The translations under genes were made by a program, and so were the position numbers. From NCBI GenBank assembly GCA_964613745.1, contig CAZTJA010000028.1, positions 1-31,443 on the forward strand: DNA of 31,443 nucleotides, in the 5' to 3' direction. A model generated the notes under the pieces. It had not been told where the DNA came from, did not search any database, and saw nothing but the letters and a program-made list of their open reading frames with translations. This DNA comes from CAZTJA01 sp964613745. Its GTDB lineage: Bacteria > Desulfobacterota > Desulfomonilia > Desulfomonilales > Desulfomonilaceae. How positions within the stretch are numbered: position 1 is the stretch's first letter; every line of letters begins with the position of its first letter. Shown here one piece after another: positions 16,430-24,819 of this stretch.

Positions 16430-17401
16430 TTATTTACGCATCCAACATCGGACCGGTCTGCCGGATTCCTTCTTTTCAAGCTCCGGCGGTTCCTTGCAGA
16501 TTGTGTTCGCTTCAGGACATCGGTCCTGAAAAGCGCATCCAGGGGGCAGATGCCGTAGATCCGGAACCATACCGGTAATTACGTGAAGCCGTTCTTTTTC
16601 TCCCGTTGCGGATAGGCGGGGAATAGATTTCAGCAATCCGGTGGTGTAGGGATGCTGCGGTGATTCAAATAATTCCTCAACATTCGCGTATTCCACTATT
16701 CTGCCTGCATACATTACGGCTACATTGTCGGCCATTTCGGCCACAACCCCAAGATCATGGGTAATTAATATAATTCCGGTGCCCTTATTATGTTTAATGT
16801 CATTCATCAATTCGAGAATCTGAGCTTGAATGGTGACGTCCAAGGCGGTTGTCGGTTCATCGGCCAGCATGAGCTTGGGGTCACATGCGAGGGCCATCGC
16901 AATCATGACTCGCTGGCGCATTCCGCCGCTCATCTGATGGGGATAGTCTTTGGCACGCTTCTCGGGCGAAGGTATGCCGACCTTTTTGAGCATCTCTATG
17001 GAGGCATTGATGGATTCGCTCTTGGACATGCCTCTGTGGACGCGATATACCTCTCCAATCTGCTCCTGAACTCTAAAAACCGGGTTCAAAGATGTCATTG
17101 GTTCCTGAAATATCATGGAGATATCGTCGCCCCGGACAGTTCGCATTTCCGATTCCGGCACACTTAGAAGATCTTTGTTTTCGAAGAGAATTCGGCCTTG
17201 AGTGATCTTGCCGGGCGGGTCCGGTATAAGTCGCATTATGGACAGAGCAGTGACGCTCTTGCCGCAGCCTGATTCACCTACCAGTCCCAGCGTTTCTCCT
17301 GCGGATAATTCAAAATCAACTCCCTGTACCGCCGGCACGACGCCGCCTTCAGTGAAGAAAACCGTGTGTAAATCTTGAACGCTGAGTAGTTGATTTTCCA
17401 T
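16430..17401 (-). CDS. DppD/OppD-type ABC transporter ATP-binding protein
   Basis: 323 residues. Walker A GESGCGKS at 42-49, Q-loop FQEP near 98-101, signature MSGGMRQR at 157-164 and Walker B LMLADEP at 177-183 (catalytic Glu182), followed by the oligopeptide/dipeptide transporter C-terminal extension with PGCAFQDRCPEANTIC and a last Cys near the end. These four cysteines match the reported iron-sulfur site of the family. The protein would power peptide (or nickel or other solute) import with a partner ATPase and permeases. No binding protein, permease or DppF-type gene is next to it in the window, so it is orphaned here. It lies 20 bases upstream of the FKBP gene and 58 downstream of a small membrane protein. 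Confidence 0.92.
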   Translation of the reverse strand: MENQLLSVQDLHTVFFTEGGVVPAVQGVDFELSAGETLGLVGESGCGKSVTALSIMRLIPDPPGKITQGRILFENKDLLSVPESEMRTVRGDDISMIFQEPMTSLNPVFRVQEQIGEVYRVHRGMSKSESINASIEMLKKVGIPSPEKRAKDYPHQMSGGMRQRVMIAMALACDPKLMLADEPTTALDVTIQAQILELMNDIKHNKGTGIILITHDLGVVAEMADNVAVMYAGRIVEYANVEELFESPQHPYTTGLLKSIPRLSATGEKERLHVITGMVPDLRHLPPGCAFQDRCPEANTICKEPPELEKKESGRPVRCWMRK

Positions 17402-17459
17402 AGAATTATTGTATCCGCATTATTGGATTGCTGCAATAGAGCTGAGATTCCGAATGGTT

Positions 17460-17816
17460 CTAAACATCCAAGTGAGGCAAAATAAAAAAAGCGCTGAAGA
17501 ATCCCGTTCCGAAGAAGAAGAGTGAGACGAGCAAGGCCAGAATCACAAATGAGCTTTTCTGTAAAAACGCATCAAGGGCGGAGCATACCCAAACGCCAAC
17601 GACAATGAGCAGTGACGGCGTCTGGACGTCGTATTCCATATTGTGGCTCATGAACAAAGGGACGAGATAAAGAATCACGTTCATCAAAAACAGCAATCCT
17701 GCTAAAATACGACCGCGAATAATTTGCCCGAGTCCAGGTATAATCAATGAGAAGATTGCTGATGAGACTCGCGATTTGCTCTTTTTTTCTACGTCTTGAT
17801 TTTTGTCCTCTGACAT
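17460..17816 (-). CDS. Small polytopic membrane protein
   Basis: 118 residues. A charged N-terminus (Lys/Asp-rich, about 18 residues) is followed by three or four membrane helices. The stretch SAIFSLIIPGLGQIIRGRILAGLLFLMN resembles the IPGLGQ-type motif seen in small DUF/TM2-like membrane proteins. No enzyme motif or cysteine cluster is present. It lies upstream of the DppD-type gene on the same strand and may be in its transcript. Function unknown. Confidence 0.7.
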   Translation of the reverse strand: MSEDKNQDVEKKSKSRVSSAIFSLIIPGLGQIIRGRILAGLLFLMNVILYLVPLFMSHNMEYDVQTPSLLIVVGVWVCSALDAFLQKSSFVILALLVSLFFFGTGFFSAFFILPHLDV

Positions 17817-18021
17817 AAAGACCCCGATTTAGGATTGCACGCTACCATGGCATATAGTCGAATAAGGGTTTCAAGTCAATAAAGGGCGACAATGATTGTG
17901 CTTACGCCCGATCAGTACTATTATTGTTGTCTGAGCAATTGATTTTAGGATCAGAGCCGGACGGAAAATTGAGCAATAGTGCTACACGGCAATTCAGGTG
18001 ATGCGAATCAGGGAAGGAGAA

Positions 18022-18294
18022 ATGATGAGCACAACAACGCAAGCGGATAGTCACGAATCAGCCCAGACTGAAGAAACAAAACCGAAGTGGACTATGGAGA
18101 GAATCCATAGAGAAGTGCAAGAAGCACGAACAAAGATTTTCGTAATCGCCAAAGTTTTGGAAACGGGAAATCTAAAGTTTGCGGAGAATCCAGAATGGGG
18201 TGTAGTAATCAAGCCCCTCATTAGGGATCTGGTACTTCACGCCGGGACAATAGATCAGTTGATAGGCAGTGAGGAGTCTTTGGCTGAGAAATGA
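18022..18294 (+). CDS. Unknown small soluble protein
   Basis: About 90 residues from ATG 18022, which has an AAGGAG-type ribosome-binding site; the frame is open back to GTG 17998. The first 27 residues are polar and Thr/Gln/Glu-rich, probably disordered. The rest (ERIHREVQEARTKIFVIAKVLETGNLKFAENPEWG) is helical, with a Trp near the middle of the domain and an acidic end. No membrane segment or signal peptide. I recognise no family. A strong terminator follows at 18334, so it is probably transcribed alone. Confidence 0.65.
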   Translation: MMSTTTQADSHESAQTEETKPKWTMERIHREVQEARTKIFVIAKVLETGNLKFAENPEWGVVIKPLIRDLVLHAGTIDQLIGSEESLAEK

Positions 18295-18333
18295 TGCTTT
18301 AAAAAGCGGATAATACGTGTTTAATTTCGGGAT

Positions 18334-18360
18334 GGGCGGGTTTTTGCACCCGCCCTTTTT
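18334..18360 (+). terminator. Rho-independent terminator
   Basis: GGGCGGG at 18334-18340, an 8-base loop, CCCGCCC at 18349-18355, then TTTTT at 18356-18360. A classic GC stem with a T-run, 40 bases after the stop of the gene at 18022. Confidence 0.88.
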
Positions 18361-18392
18361 AACGTATATTGTTAGTCAATAGAGGTCTGAAA

Positions 18393-19376
18393 CTAGTTTT
18401 TGCCCCAGTTGAATTTCTTCAATCCATTCTGACCTTCTGCTTGAACTTGCGGAGTACTCGATGCTCCGGGGCTTGATGACTGAAAAGAGGTGCCGGGTTC
18501 AGCTTCAATGACTGAGGGCTTTTCCTGTTTTCCCCATTTCATGGCCGATTTCGGTTCCGGTTGCACTGTGTTGACCGAAGGAGCCGCTGTTTCCACTTTT
18601 CCCCATTTCAATTCTTTCCTCTCAGGGGCGGGTGGTCTATCGTTGTCCGAGGCTCTTTGCTCGATAAGGCTCCGTTTAGGCTTTGATTGCGGCTGGGCAG
18701 TCCTTTCGGTCCGAGCAGGTTGAGCCGCGGACATGGGTCTGGCCTGCCGAGCGGCCTGCGGATTCTGAGCGGCAGCGGCGGCTTGCGGATCGGCACTCAC
18801 CTGAGGAATTTGACCGGGCTCACGTTCACTGTCGCTACCATCCCAATAGATTTCGCCTGTTACGAGGGATCCCGGCTGCTGAAAAATTCTGTCGGGGGCG
18901 GGAGTGTTCTGACCGCCCGGAACTTGCATATAGGGAGCCGACGCTTGTGGCTGCTGAGGTTGAGCTTGAGGTTGGGTTTGGCGAGCCGCCTGATTTGCTG
19001 CCGATCCTCTGGTTCGGCGCCCGGGTCGGGGTGGTGAAGCCGCTCCCTGTTGCTGACCATAATTCGGTGTTTGCCCGTACTGCCCGTATTGTCCATATTG
19101 GCTGTATGGATCGTATCCGTACTGGCCCATCTGATTGTAGTCATATCCCTGCTGTTGACCATATTGGGGTTGACCATATTGCTGCTGCCCGTAACCAGGG
19201 TATTGTCCGTAATTTTGCCCGGCCTGACCGGCATTTCCATATTGCCCATAAAGTTGCTGTACTGGATTGTAACCGTACTGCTGGGTCGGCGCATTTTGAT
19301 AGCCCTGTCCGAATGCGGGCGCACCGGCGAGGCACACGGAAATGGTTATCGTGATTACTAAAACCAAGCCTTTCAT
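18393..19376 (-). CDS. Secreted prion-like Gln/Gly/Tyr-rich protein with WGK motifs
   Basis: 327 residues from ATG 19376, chosen for AAGGAG 6 bases upstream and because it opens a clean Sec signal peptide (cleavage after AFGQ, near residue 24); a longer frame to 19451 lacks this. Residues about 34-110 are almost only Gly, Gln and Tyr in irregular repeats such as YGQYGQYGQ, like the aggregation-prone domains of phase-separating proteins. Residues 110-255 are rich in Gln, Ala, Pro and Arg. Three WGK motifs occur at Trp258, Trp281 and Trp324, the last at the very C-terminus, each after basic or aromatic residues. No fold recognised. It should be a periplasmic or surface protein able to associate with itself. 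The metallophosphoesterase gene is divergent. Confidence 0.8.
   Translation of the reverse strand: MKGLVLVITITISVCLAGAPAFGQGYQNAPTQQYGYNPVQQLYGQYGNAGQAGQNYGQYPGYGQQQYGQPQYGQQQGYDYNQMGQYGYDPYSQYGQYGQYGQTPNYGQQQGAASPPRPGRRTRGSAANQAARQTQPQAQPQQPQASAPYMQVPGGQNTPAPDRIFQQPGSLVTGEIYWDGSDSEREPGQIPQVSADPQAAAAAQNPQAARQARPMSAAQPARTERTAQPQSKPKRSLIEQRASDNDRPPAPERKELKWGKVETAAPSVNTVQPEPKSAMKWGKQEKPSVIEAEPGTSFQSSSPGASSTPQVQAEGQNGLKKFNWGKN
19047..19277 (-). repeat. YGQ-type low-complexity repeat region
   Basis: Encodes residues about 34-110 of the secreted protein: imperfect tandem GQYGQYG/YGQQQ units, visible on the plus strand as recurrent CCATATTG and CCGTA words. The units are variable in length, so this is a low-complexity tract rather than a strict tandem array. 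Confidence 0.75.
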
Positions 19377-19566
19377 TCCATACTCCTTCGCTCCCTTTGG
19401 AGCTTCTCTTGGTCCAGGTCCGGGGACTAGTTTCTTTCGGCAAAAAAACAATTGTAGGAATTTTCTCGGAATTCTAATGAATTCGTATTAAAAAATCAAG
19501 CCGTTTTTCTGATTAGTTCCCTGACTAGTTGACTTTATTTCTACTTACCTGTATGGAGCTAAATCG

Positions 19567-20349
19567 ATGAGATTTGCCCATTTATCTGACTTACATTTCG
19601 GATCATACATTTCCCGCGTTGCTTTGCACGCATTGGAAGATGATTTACGTACGTTGAACCCTGAGTTACTTGTAATTACGGGAGATATAACGGACAGAGG
19701 CCGAAGCGATCAGTTCCGGTTGGCCAAAGACTTTTTAGAGTCAACCGGAATAAAATACATTGCAGTCCCGGGAAATAGGGAAATTGCTCTTTCCGCGATC
19801 TGGGAGGTCATCCTTCCCAGTCTGAAAATGTGCAGATTCTCCCATTATTTTGGTCAAAAAGACAGAATAACATATTTAGCTGAAAAAGAACGATTGCTTT
19901 TCATCGGCGTAGATTCAGTGCATCAATTCCCATCATGGCCCGGCAAAATGAACCGAGCTACACGTTACTGGCTGAAAGAATTGTGCGGCTCAAACCGGAA
20001 TCTTACCAAAATTCTCTGTCTCCATCACCCCGTTGTTCCGGTGCCGAGAAGTTCGTCCTACTGGGCCCACACGTTCTCAGATGCTGCCGAAATCCTTACC
20101 ATTGCTGCCGAATACGGAATCAGCCTTATTTTACAGGGGCACAAACACCGGTCATCCGCCATGTCGCTCTTCATTCCCGAAAAAAACGCTTCAATCGTGA
20201 TAGCCGCATGCGGTGCTCCCATAAGACCAGAATGGGATCGATCTTATAACATGATCGAAATTATAGACAAGAGTCTGACAATAAATCGTAGAACCCTCGA
20301 TCAAGATCAATTCATTCATGATGGGTGTTTTGAATTTCAATTGCTCTAG
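19567..20349 (+). CDS. Calcineurin-like metallophosphoesterase
   Basis: 260 residues of the metallophosphoesterase superfamily, close to CpdA-type cyclic nucleotide phosphodiesterases. Metal ligands are visible in order: Asp8 and His10 (DLH), Asp40 (GDITDRG), Asn70 (GNRE), His153/154 (HHP) and His192/194 (GHKH). The GNH(D/E) motif reads GNRE, so the usual catalytic His is Arg71. The N-terminal MRFAHLSDLHFG and overall length fit a soluble enzyme. A role in degrading cAMP made by the cyclase at 13620 is tempting but not shown; DNA or nucleotide substrates are alternatives. It is divergent from the prion-like secreted gene and its end overlaps tsaB by 4 bases. Confidence 0.88.
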   Translation: MRFAHLSDLHFGSYISRVALHALEDDLRTLNPELLVITGDITDRGRSDQFRLAKDFLESTGIKYIAVPGNREIALSAIWEVILPSLKMCRFSHYFGQKDRITYLAEKERLLFIGVDSVHQFPSWPGKMNRATRYWLKELCGSNRNLTKILCLHHPVVPVPRSSSYWAHTFSDAAEILTIAAEYGISLILQGHKHRSSAMSLFIPEKNASIVIAACGAPIRPEWDRSYNMIEIIDKSLTINRRTLDQDQFIHDGCFEFQLL

Positions 20350-21026
20350 TTGGCGTTTTTCAACTTCGTTTCAATGCGCTTTTGCTCTGCATCCGATTTG
20401 CGAATATACATCGGAACGAGTTTATGAACATCGTCACTCGATCCTGCAGCAAGTCTCTTCGTCGTTAAGACACCGCAGGTGGATGCCGATGCTCTTACGA
20501 GTACAAAACGGTGCCCTGATCTGAATCCTTCAATCCCAACTTCCGCACACAAAACATTCGATTTAGAAGTCGGGACAAAATCATTCATGAGATCATCCTT
20601 TTCGATCAATGCGGGACCGGCGACGAGATGAAAAGAATCGCTGCAACGGTAGGCTGCGCAATAGAGCTGATTGCGCTTGGCGTCTATGAGTGACGTCACT
20701 ATCGATCCAGATTCAAAAGCTTGGTATGCGAGAATCTCCAGGCTCGATACGCCAATGATCGGCTTCTCAAGGCTGAGGCTTAGGCCCTTCGCGAAAGAAA
20801 GGCCTATTCTAATTCCTGAAAATGAACCGGGCCCGACAGCAACGCCTATTCCATCGAGGTCTTTGGGCTGTATTGCAGTTTCATCGAAAATGTCTTTAAC
20901 CAGCGGCCCTATGTTTTCCAGGTGCCGGCGTCCGGGCGGCAGCGATTTTTCAATGATGACGTCTCCGGCTTCGAGAAGGGCGGCCGCTAATATCGGAGTA
21001 GTTGAATGAACGGCAAGGATCAGCAT
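20346..21026 (-). CDS. tsaB: tRNA threonylcarbamoyladenosine biosynthesis protein TsaB
   Basis: 226 residues. TsaB partners TsaD and TsaE in forming t6A37 on ANN-decoding tRNAs. The actin-like N-terminal strand (MLILAVHSTTPILAAAL), the GRRHLENIGPLVKDIF helix and the AVGPGSFSGIRIGLSFAKGL block around 63-82 are diagnostic. As in other TsaB proteins, the ATPase site is degenerate and the first strand has HST instead of DTS. It starts 13 bases after the rseP stop, so it should be cotranscribed. The last codons overlap the convergent metallophosphoesterase gene. Confidence 0.93.
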   Translation of the reverse strand: MLILAVHSTTPILAAALLEAGDVIIEKSLPPGRRHLENIGPLVKDIFDETAIQPKDLDGIGVAVGPGSFSGIRIGLSFAKGLSLSLEKPIIGVSSLEILAYQAFESGSIVTSLIDAKRNQLYCAAYRCSDSFHLVAGPALIEKDDLMNDFVPTSKSNVLCAEVGIEGFRSGHRFVLVRASASTCGVLTTKRLAAGSSDDVHKLVPMYIRKSDAEQKRIETKLKNAN

Positions 21027-21039
21027 CCCGTAAGCCTCA

Positions 21040-22113
21040 TCATGGGGCGAGCGTCCATCCTTTCGTTACAATTCTACTTATATCGTTATAGAAAACGAGG
21101 ACGACTAAGAACATGATGAAGAGCAATCCCACCTGGACGGAAACCTCTCTGACTCTTCCGCTCACCGGTTTACCCATAATTGCTTCGATCAAGAAAAATA
21201 GAAGATGGCCGCCATCCAAAACCGGAATAGGAAGCAAATTTATAATTGCCAAGTTGATGCTGATGTAACTAAGCAGGAACAGAAAGCTGAACAATCCGGC
21301 TTTTAGGCTCTCCCCCGACGCTTGGGCAATGGTTATAGGACCGCTTAAAGCCTTAGCACTGATCTCCATTTTTACAAGTTTAACCAATGTGACCAGTACG
21401 AGCTTGGTTAAATATCCGGTAAACCTGACACCTTCGTACAGTGCCGCTCCGACGCTCAGTTGCACTGTTTTGCCCGACGGCATTACTCCGATGCGTCCGG
21501 CAGTTTCGCCGAACATGTCCTTGTCCTCGCCTGCCGTAGGTGTTACTCGGAACTCCATTGGATTACCGTCGCGCTCGACGCTAAGTACTACCTCTTTACC
21601 GGCACTGCGCTCAATCATGCTCCTCATGTCGTCCCAACGCCAAATGTTGGTCCCGTCTATTGCGGTGACCATATCACCGGGTTTGAGACCAACGGATTGC
21701 GCCGGACTATTTTCCATGATTTTGCCGACTTCACTTGTCAGCACGGGCCACCCTGCCAGGTAGCCAATACACAGGAGCACTATTGCAAGTAGATAATTAA
21801 AAAGCGGACCGGCTACAATGATGGACATTTTTGCCCATAACGGTTTGCTGGTGAAAGCTCTTGGAATATCTTCGGGGGGAATTTCTTCCTTCGCTTCGGG
21901 ATCCTCTCCCAGAAGCTTGACGTATCCTCCCAAAGGGATCCAACTAAGAATGTATTCGGTTTCTCCCCATTTACGCTGGATCATTGCAGGCGGAAAGCCC
22001 AAAGAGAACTTGAGAACCTTGACGCCGAGCATTTTAGCGACAATGAAATGTCCGAATTCGTGGATAAAGATCAAGATTCCAAGAAGAATGATAAACCCGA
22101 TGAAATATTCCAA
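21040..22113 (-). CDS. rseP: RIP metalloprotease RseP (site-2 protease)
   Basis: 357 residues. An inner membrane zinc protease that cuts anti-sigma factors and signal peptide remnants within the membrane. The zinc motif HEFGH is at 18-22 in helix 1 and the third-ligand motif LDGG is in the last third (NLLPIPVLDGGHLLFF). One PDZ domain lies between the helices, around residues 125-205 (NSPAQSVGLKPGDMV), fewer than the two PDZ domains of E. coli RseP but common in other phyla. It is upstream of tsaB on the same strand; the dxr/cdsA neighbours often found with rseP are not here. Confidence 0.95.
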   Translation of the reverse strand: MEYFIGFIILLGILIFIHEFGHFIVAKMLGVKVLKFSLGFPPAMIQRKWGETEYILSWIPLGGYVKLLGEDPEAKEEIPPEDIPRAFTSKPLWAKMSIIVAGPLFNYLLAIVLLCIGYLAGWPVLTSEVGKIMENSPAQSVGLKPGDMVTAIDGTNIWRWDDMRSMIERSAGKEVVLSVERDGNPMEFRVTPTAGEDKDMFGETAGRIGVMPSGKTVQLSVGAALYEGVRFTGYLTKLVLVTLVKLVKMEISAKALSGPITIAQASGESLKAGLFSFLFLLSYISINLAIINLLPIPVLDGGHLLFFLIEAIMGKPVSGRVREVSVQVGLLFIMFLVVLVFYNDISRIVTKGWTLAP

Positions 22114-22250
22114 AGAAAGTGCCTCCTAAGTTAGACCGGATGCTACAAAGGACAATTCCGTTTTCAAATTGTTCTGTTTAATATATGATTAACGTGTTGT
22201 GAAACAACATGGTTTAAACTGCTCAACTAAATATTATCCATACCGTTTTG

Positions 22251-22271
22251 AATGTTATTAAGGCTAACATT
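22251..22271. promoter_or_regulatory. 7-bp inverted repeat between rseP and nadD
   Basis: AATGTTA at 22251-22257 and TAACATT at 22265-22271, perfect arms with a 7-base spacer, about 65 bases before the nadD start. AT-rich, with no T-run of terminator type. It could be an operator for either divergent gene; a chance repeat is possible in this AT-rich gap. Confidence 0.3.
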
Positions 22272-22335
22272 TTGAAATGATGCTATTATTGCCGTCCGGT
22301 AATTTCTATGCAAATTTATTGATCGAGATCCTTTT

Positions 22336-22980
22336 ATGACCAAAATAGGTGTTTTGGGCGGTACTTTCAACCCCCCGCATTTCGGGCATCTTCGTTTGTC
22401 GGAAGAAGCTTGCGAGACTTATTCCCTCGATAGGGTGGTATTCATACCGACTCATATTCCACCTCACAAGAACCAGCCTGATATTGCGGAAGCGCAACAC
22501 AGACTTGAGATGACGAATCTCGCGTGCAAAGACAACCCCAAATTTGAGGTGTCCGATCTTGAGGTGTCACTCAAGGGGAAATCCTATACCATAAATACTC
22601 TGGAAGTGTTTGCTCAACATAAGGATGCAGAGGTTTTTTTTATTATCGGGTCGGATTCGCTCAAGGAAATACACCTCTGGAAGGACTATCAACGCCTATT
22701 TGAGTTGTCTAACTTCATTGTAATCCCGAGACCCGGCACGGACCTCCAGGATGCGTGGGCGGGCTTGCCGGTAAAACTCAAAGAGTCTTTCAATCAGCGA
22801 GATGAAGCGTGGATACACAAGAGCGGGAAAAAAGTAATTTCTTCAAAGATTACGGGACTGGAAATTTCATCCACTATGGTTCGAAATTTGGTTCGCGACG
22901 GAAGAAGTATTCGTTATTTGATTCCGGATATCGTAATCTCGTTCATCCAAAAACATAAACTATATGAAAGCGGCATCTAA
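22336..22980 (+). CDS. nadD: Nicotinate-nucleotide adenylyltransferase
   Basis: 214 residues. NadD converts nicotinate mononucleotide and ATP to nicotinate adenine dinucleotide in NAD synthesis. Visible are the nucleotidyltransferase GGTFNPPHFGHL motif (9-20), the HIPPHK segment and the late ISSTMVR motif that closes the ATP site, with normal family length. The ATG is well placed for the N-terminal strand. It overlaps rsfS by 17 bases, the common nadD-rsfS arrangement. Confidence 0.96.
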   Translation: MTKIGVLGGTFNPPHFGHLRLSEEACETYSLDRVVFIPTHIPPHKNQPDIAEAQHRLEMTNLACKDNPKFEVSDLEVSLKGKSYTINTLEVFAQHKDAEVFFIIGSDSLKEIHLWKDYQRLFELSNFIVIPRPGTDLQDAWAGLPVKLKESFNQRDEAWIHKSGKKVISSKITGLEISSTMVRNLVRDGRSIRYLIPDIVISFIQKHKLYESGI

Positions 22981-23395
22981 ATTGAATCAAGATCAATTGG
23001 CTGAAGTGCGGCAGAAAGCCGAGTTACTGGTGCGGGCAGCAATTTCAAAGAAAGCTCAGAATCCTGTGATTTTGAAATTATCAAAAATTTCCGCAATGGC
23101 GGACTACTTTTTAATAGTCGGTGGTCGATCGGCTCGCCAGGTTAGGGCTATTGCTGAAGGGATTATTGAAGAAGGAAAGGTACACGGCTTCAGTGCCCAA
23201 TCCACGGAAGGTCTGCCTCAAGGAAGCTGGGCATTGCTCGACTATGGTGATGTGGTTGTCCATGTTTTTCTCAATAAAGTGAGGGAGTTTTATGACCTGG
23301 AGGGCCTCTGGTCGGAAGCTCCGAGGGAAAAAATTCCGGATGATTTGCTTGCTGAAATTGAGAGTGATGATGACGATGATGATGAGGAATATTGA
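22964..23395 (+). CDS. rsfS: Ribosomal silencing factor RsfS
   Basis: 143 residues. RsfS binds ribosomal protein uL14 and blocks subunit joining in stationary phase. The family core is clear: MADYFLIVGGRSARQVRAIAEGI, then SWALLDYGDVVVHVFLNKVREFYDLEGLWSEAP. The C-terminus ends in an unusual run of Asp/Glu (about 10 acidic residues). The start lies inside the end of nadD (17-base overlap); it is supported by family alignment, although later non-ATG starts cannot be excluded. Confidence 0.93.
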   Translation: MKAASKLNQDQLAEVRQKAELLVRAAISKKAQNPVILKLSKISAMADYFLIVGGRSARQVRAIAEGIIEEGKVHGFSAQSTEGLPQGSWALLDYGDVVVHVFLNKVREFYDLEGLWSEAPREKIPDDLLAEIESDDDDDDEEY

Positions 23396-23471
23396 ACGGG
23401 AAATTCTGCCGAGTTAAATGGATGTCGGTGTCAAAACAACACGCAATTGACGGTTGAGCACCTTAGTTCTT

Positions 23472-24470
23472 ATGAAGTTTAAAGACGTTGGGGAATTCGG
23501 ATTCATAGACCGGATTGCAGCCCGTGGGCTTATCAGAAAAAACGGCGTAGTCAAGGCTATTGGAGACGATTGTGCCGTCATTGACACGGGCTCACCAGAG
23601 TATCTTCTCATTACGGCTGATCTCTTGGTCGAGCGAATTCATTTTATGACGGAGTGGGCATCTCCGGAAATCTTCGGAGCAAAGGCCCTGACGGTCAATG
23701 TGTCGGATGTTGCTGCATGCGGCGGGATACCCCTTGATGCATTCGTCTCAATTGCCGTGCCCAAACATTTTGGTTTGGATTGGGTTACCAGATTTTATGA
23801 CGGATTGTATCAAGATGCGGCAAAGTACCAGGTTAATATATTAGGAGGAGACACAACGGGCAGCAGAAGCGATTTCGTTGTTAATATCACTTTGACCGGA
23901 TCCGTTGAGCCCGACCGTGTTCTTCTGAGACATAAAGCAAAATTAGGGGATTTGATATTTTTGACCGGTCCTGTTGGTGAATCCGCTGCGGGTCTTCACA
24001 TTCTTCGGAATCCGGGTATTTTTGCCGGAGAATATGCAGACGCTTGCGTGGAAGCTCATCTGAAACCCCGAGCCCATGTGGCACAAGGACGGCTCTGTGG
24101 TTCCTTAAACGTCAAATGTGCCATCGATATTTCCGATGGTTTGTCAAGCGATTTGGGGCACATTTGTCGGCAATCCGGTATTGGAGCGGTAGTCAATGAG
24201 GCCGACCTACCACTAACGGATTTACTGATGAATATTGCAGAGCTGACGGGAGTTGATCCATTGGATTGGGTTTTAAATGGCGGAGAAGACTACGTGCTGC
24301 TCGGAACGGCTGAACCGCACGTCATTGAGAAACTGAAAGCGTCATTCAAAGACAATGGTTTGACTTTGTATGTAATCGGATACACACAAGAGGAGCCCGG
24401 ATTATTCATGCGACGGCGTGATGGATCAGTTGAGAAGCTTACCGCCGGTGGTTGGGATCATTTTCGGTAA
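23472..24470 (+). CDS. thiL: Thiamine-monophosphate kinase
   Basis: 332 residues from ATG 23472. ThiL phosphorylates thiamine monophosphate to the diphosphate cofactor. The start MKFKDVGEFGFIDRIAARG is the family N-terminus; a TTG at 23454 would add six residues without clear homology. Further support: GDDCAVID (Mg-binding acid loop), LTADLLVERIHF, ALTVNVSDVAACGGIP, and NGGEDYVLLG near the end. It follows rsfS in the same direction after 76 bases and may be in its transcript. No thiamine riboswitch is seen. Confidence 0.95.
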   Translation: MKFKDVGEFGFIDRIAARGLIRKNGVVKAIGDDCAVIDTGSPEYLLITADLLVERIHFMTEWASPEIFGAKALTVNVSDVAACGGIPLDAFVSIAVPKHFGLDWVTRFYDGLYQDAAKYQVNILGGDTTGSRSDFVVNITLTGSVEPDRVLLRHKAKLGDLIFLTGPVGESAAGLHILRNPGIFAGEYADACVEAHLKPRAHVAQGRLCGSLNVKCAIDISDGLSSDLGHICRQSGIGAVVNEADLPLTDLLMNIAELTGVDPLDWVLNGGEDYVLLGTAEPHVIEKLKASFKDNGLTLYVIGYTQEEPGLFMRRRDGSVEKLTAGGWDHFR

Positions 24471-24819
24471 CGGGCGGCTATGTGTTTGGAAACTGAAACG
24501 ATTGAAATGAGAGGATCCGACTTTAAGTAAGGTGGAAAATAGGCCCTCGGGTTCGGAAAATTAAGCCGTTTTCAAATGTGTTCTTAAATATGTGAGTGAG
24601 AGGAAGCGCGTTGTTTTGCAATATATAGCGCGACGCGACATGTAGTCGAATAATAAATTTCACGTAACTCAGTGCCCGCATCGTAACATATTGGTTCAAG
24701 TGCATGTAATTCTTAGGGGGTGATTGTTGAACACAAATCATTAATATCGAACTTGCCTTGACAACATTCAGATATTCATATATAAGTATAAACAAGATCT
24801 CCCTAGCGGCGGAGGGAAT
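24471..24819. other. Intergenic region upstream of the molybdoenzyme operon
   Basis: 349 bases without a supported gene. A leftward open frame of 90 codons (24523-24795) lies inside but overlaps the promoter and has no ribosome-binding site, so I do not count it. The promoter of the sulfur-redox operon at 24758-24786 is the only clear element. No terminator is obvious after thiL. Confidence 0.5.
24758..24786 (+). promoter_or_regulatory. Sigma-70-type promoter of the molybdoenzyme operon
   Basis: A perfect TTGACA (24758-24763) and TATAAG (24781-24786) with a 17-base spacer, the best promoter in the window. Transcription would start near 24793, leaving a leader of about 27 bases with GGAGG before the ATG at 24820. 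Confidence 0.72.

Noticed and set aside
18683..19354. Plus-strand open frame of 223 codons
   Set aside because: It exists only because the opposite strand encodes a low-complexity Gln/Gly/Tyr tract; composition (Arg/His/Pro-rich) is that of an antisense shadow.
22195..22209. TGTTGT-GAA-ACAACA small hairpin before nadD
   Set aside because: Only six base pairs, AT-rich, with no T-run; too likely by chance.
24523..24795. Minus-strand open frame of 90 codons between thiL and the molybdoenzyme operon
   Set aside because: Overlaps the strong promoter at 24758-24786, lacks a ribosome-binding site and resembles no protein family.
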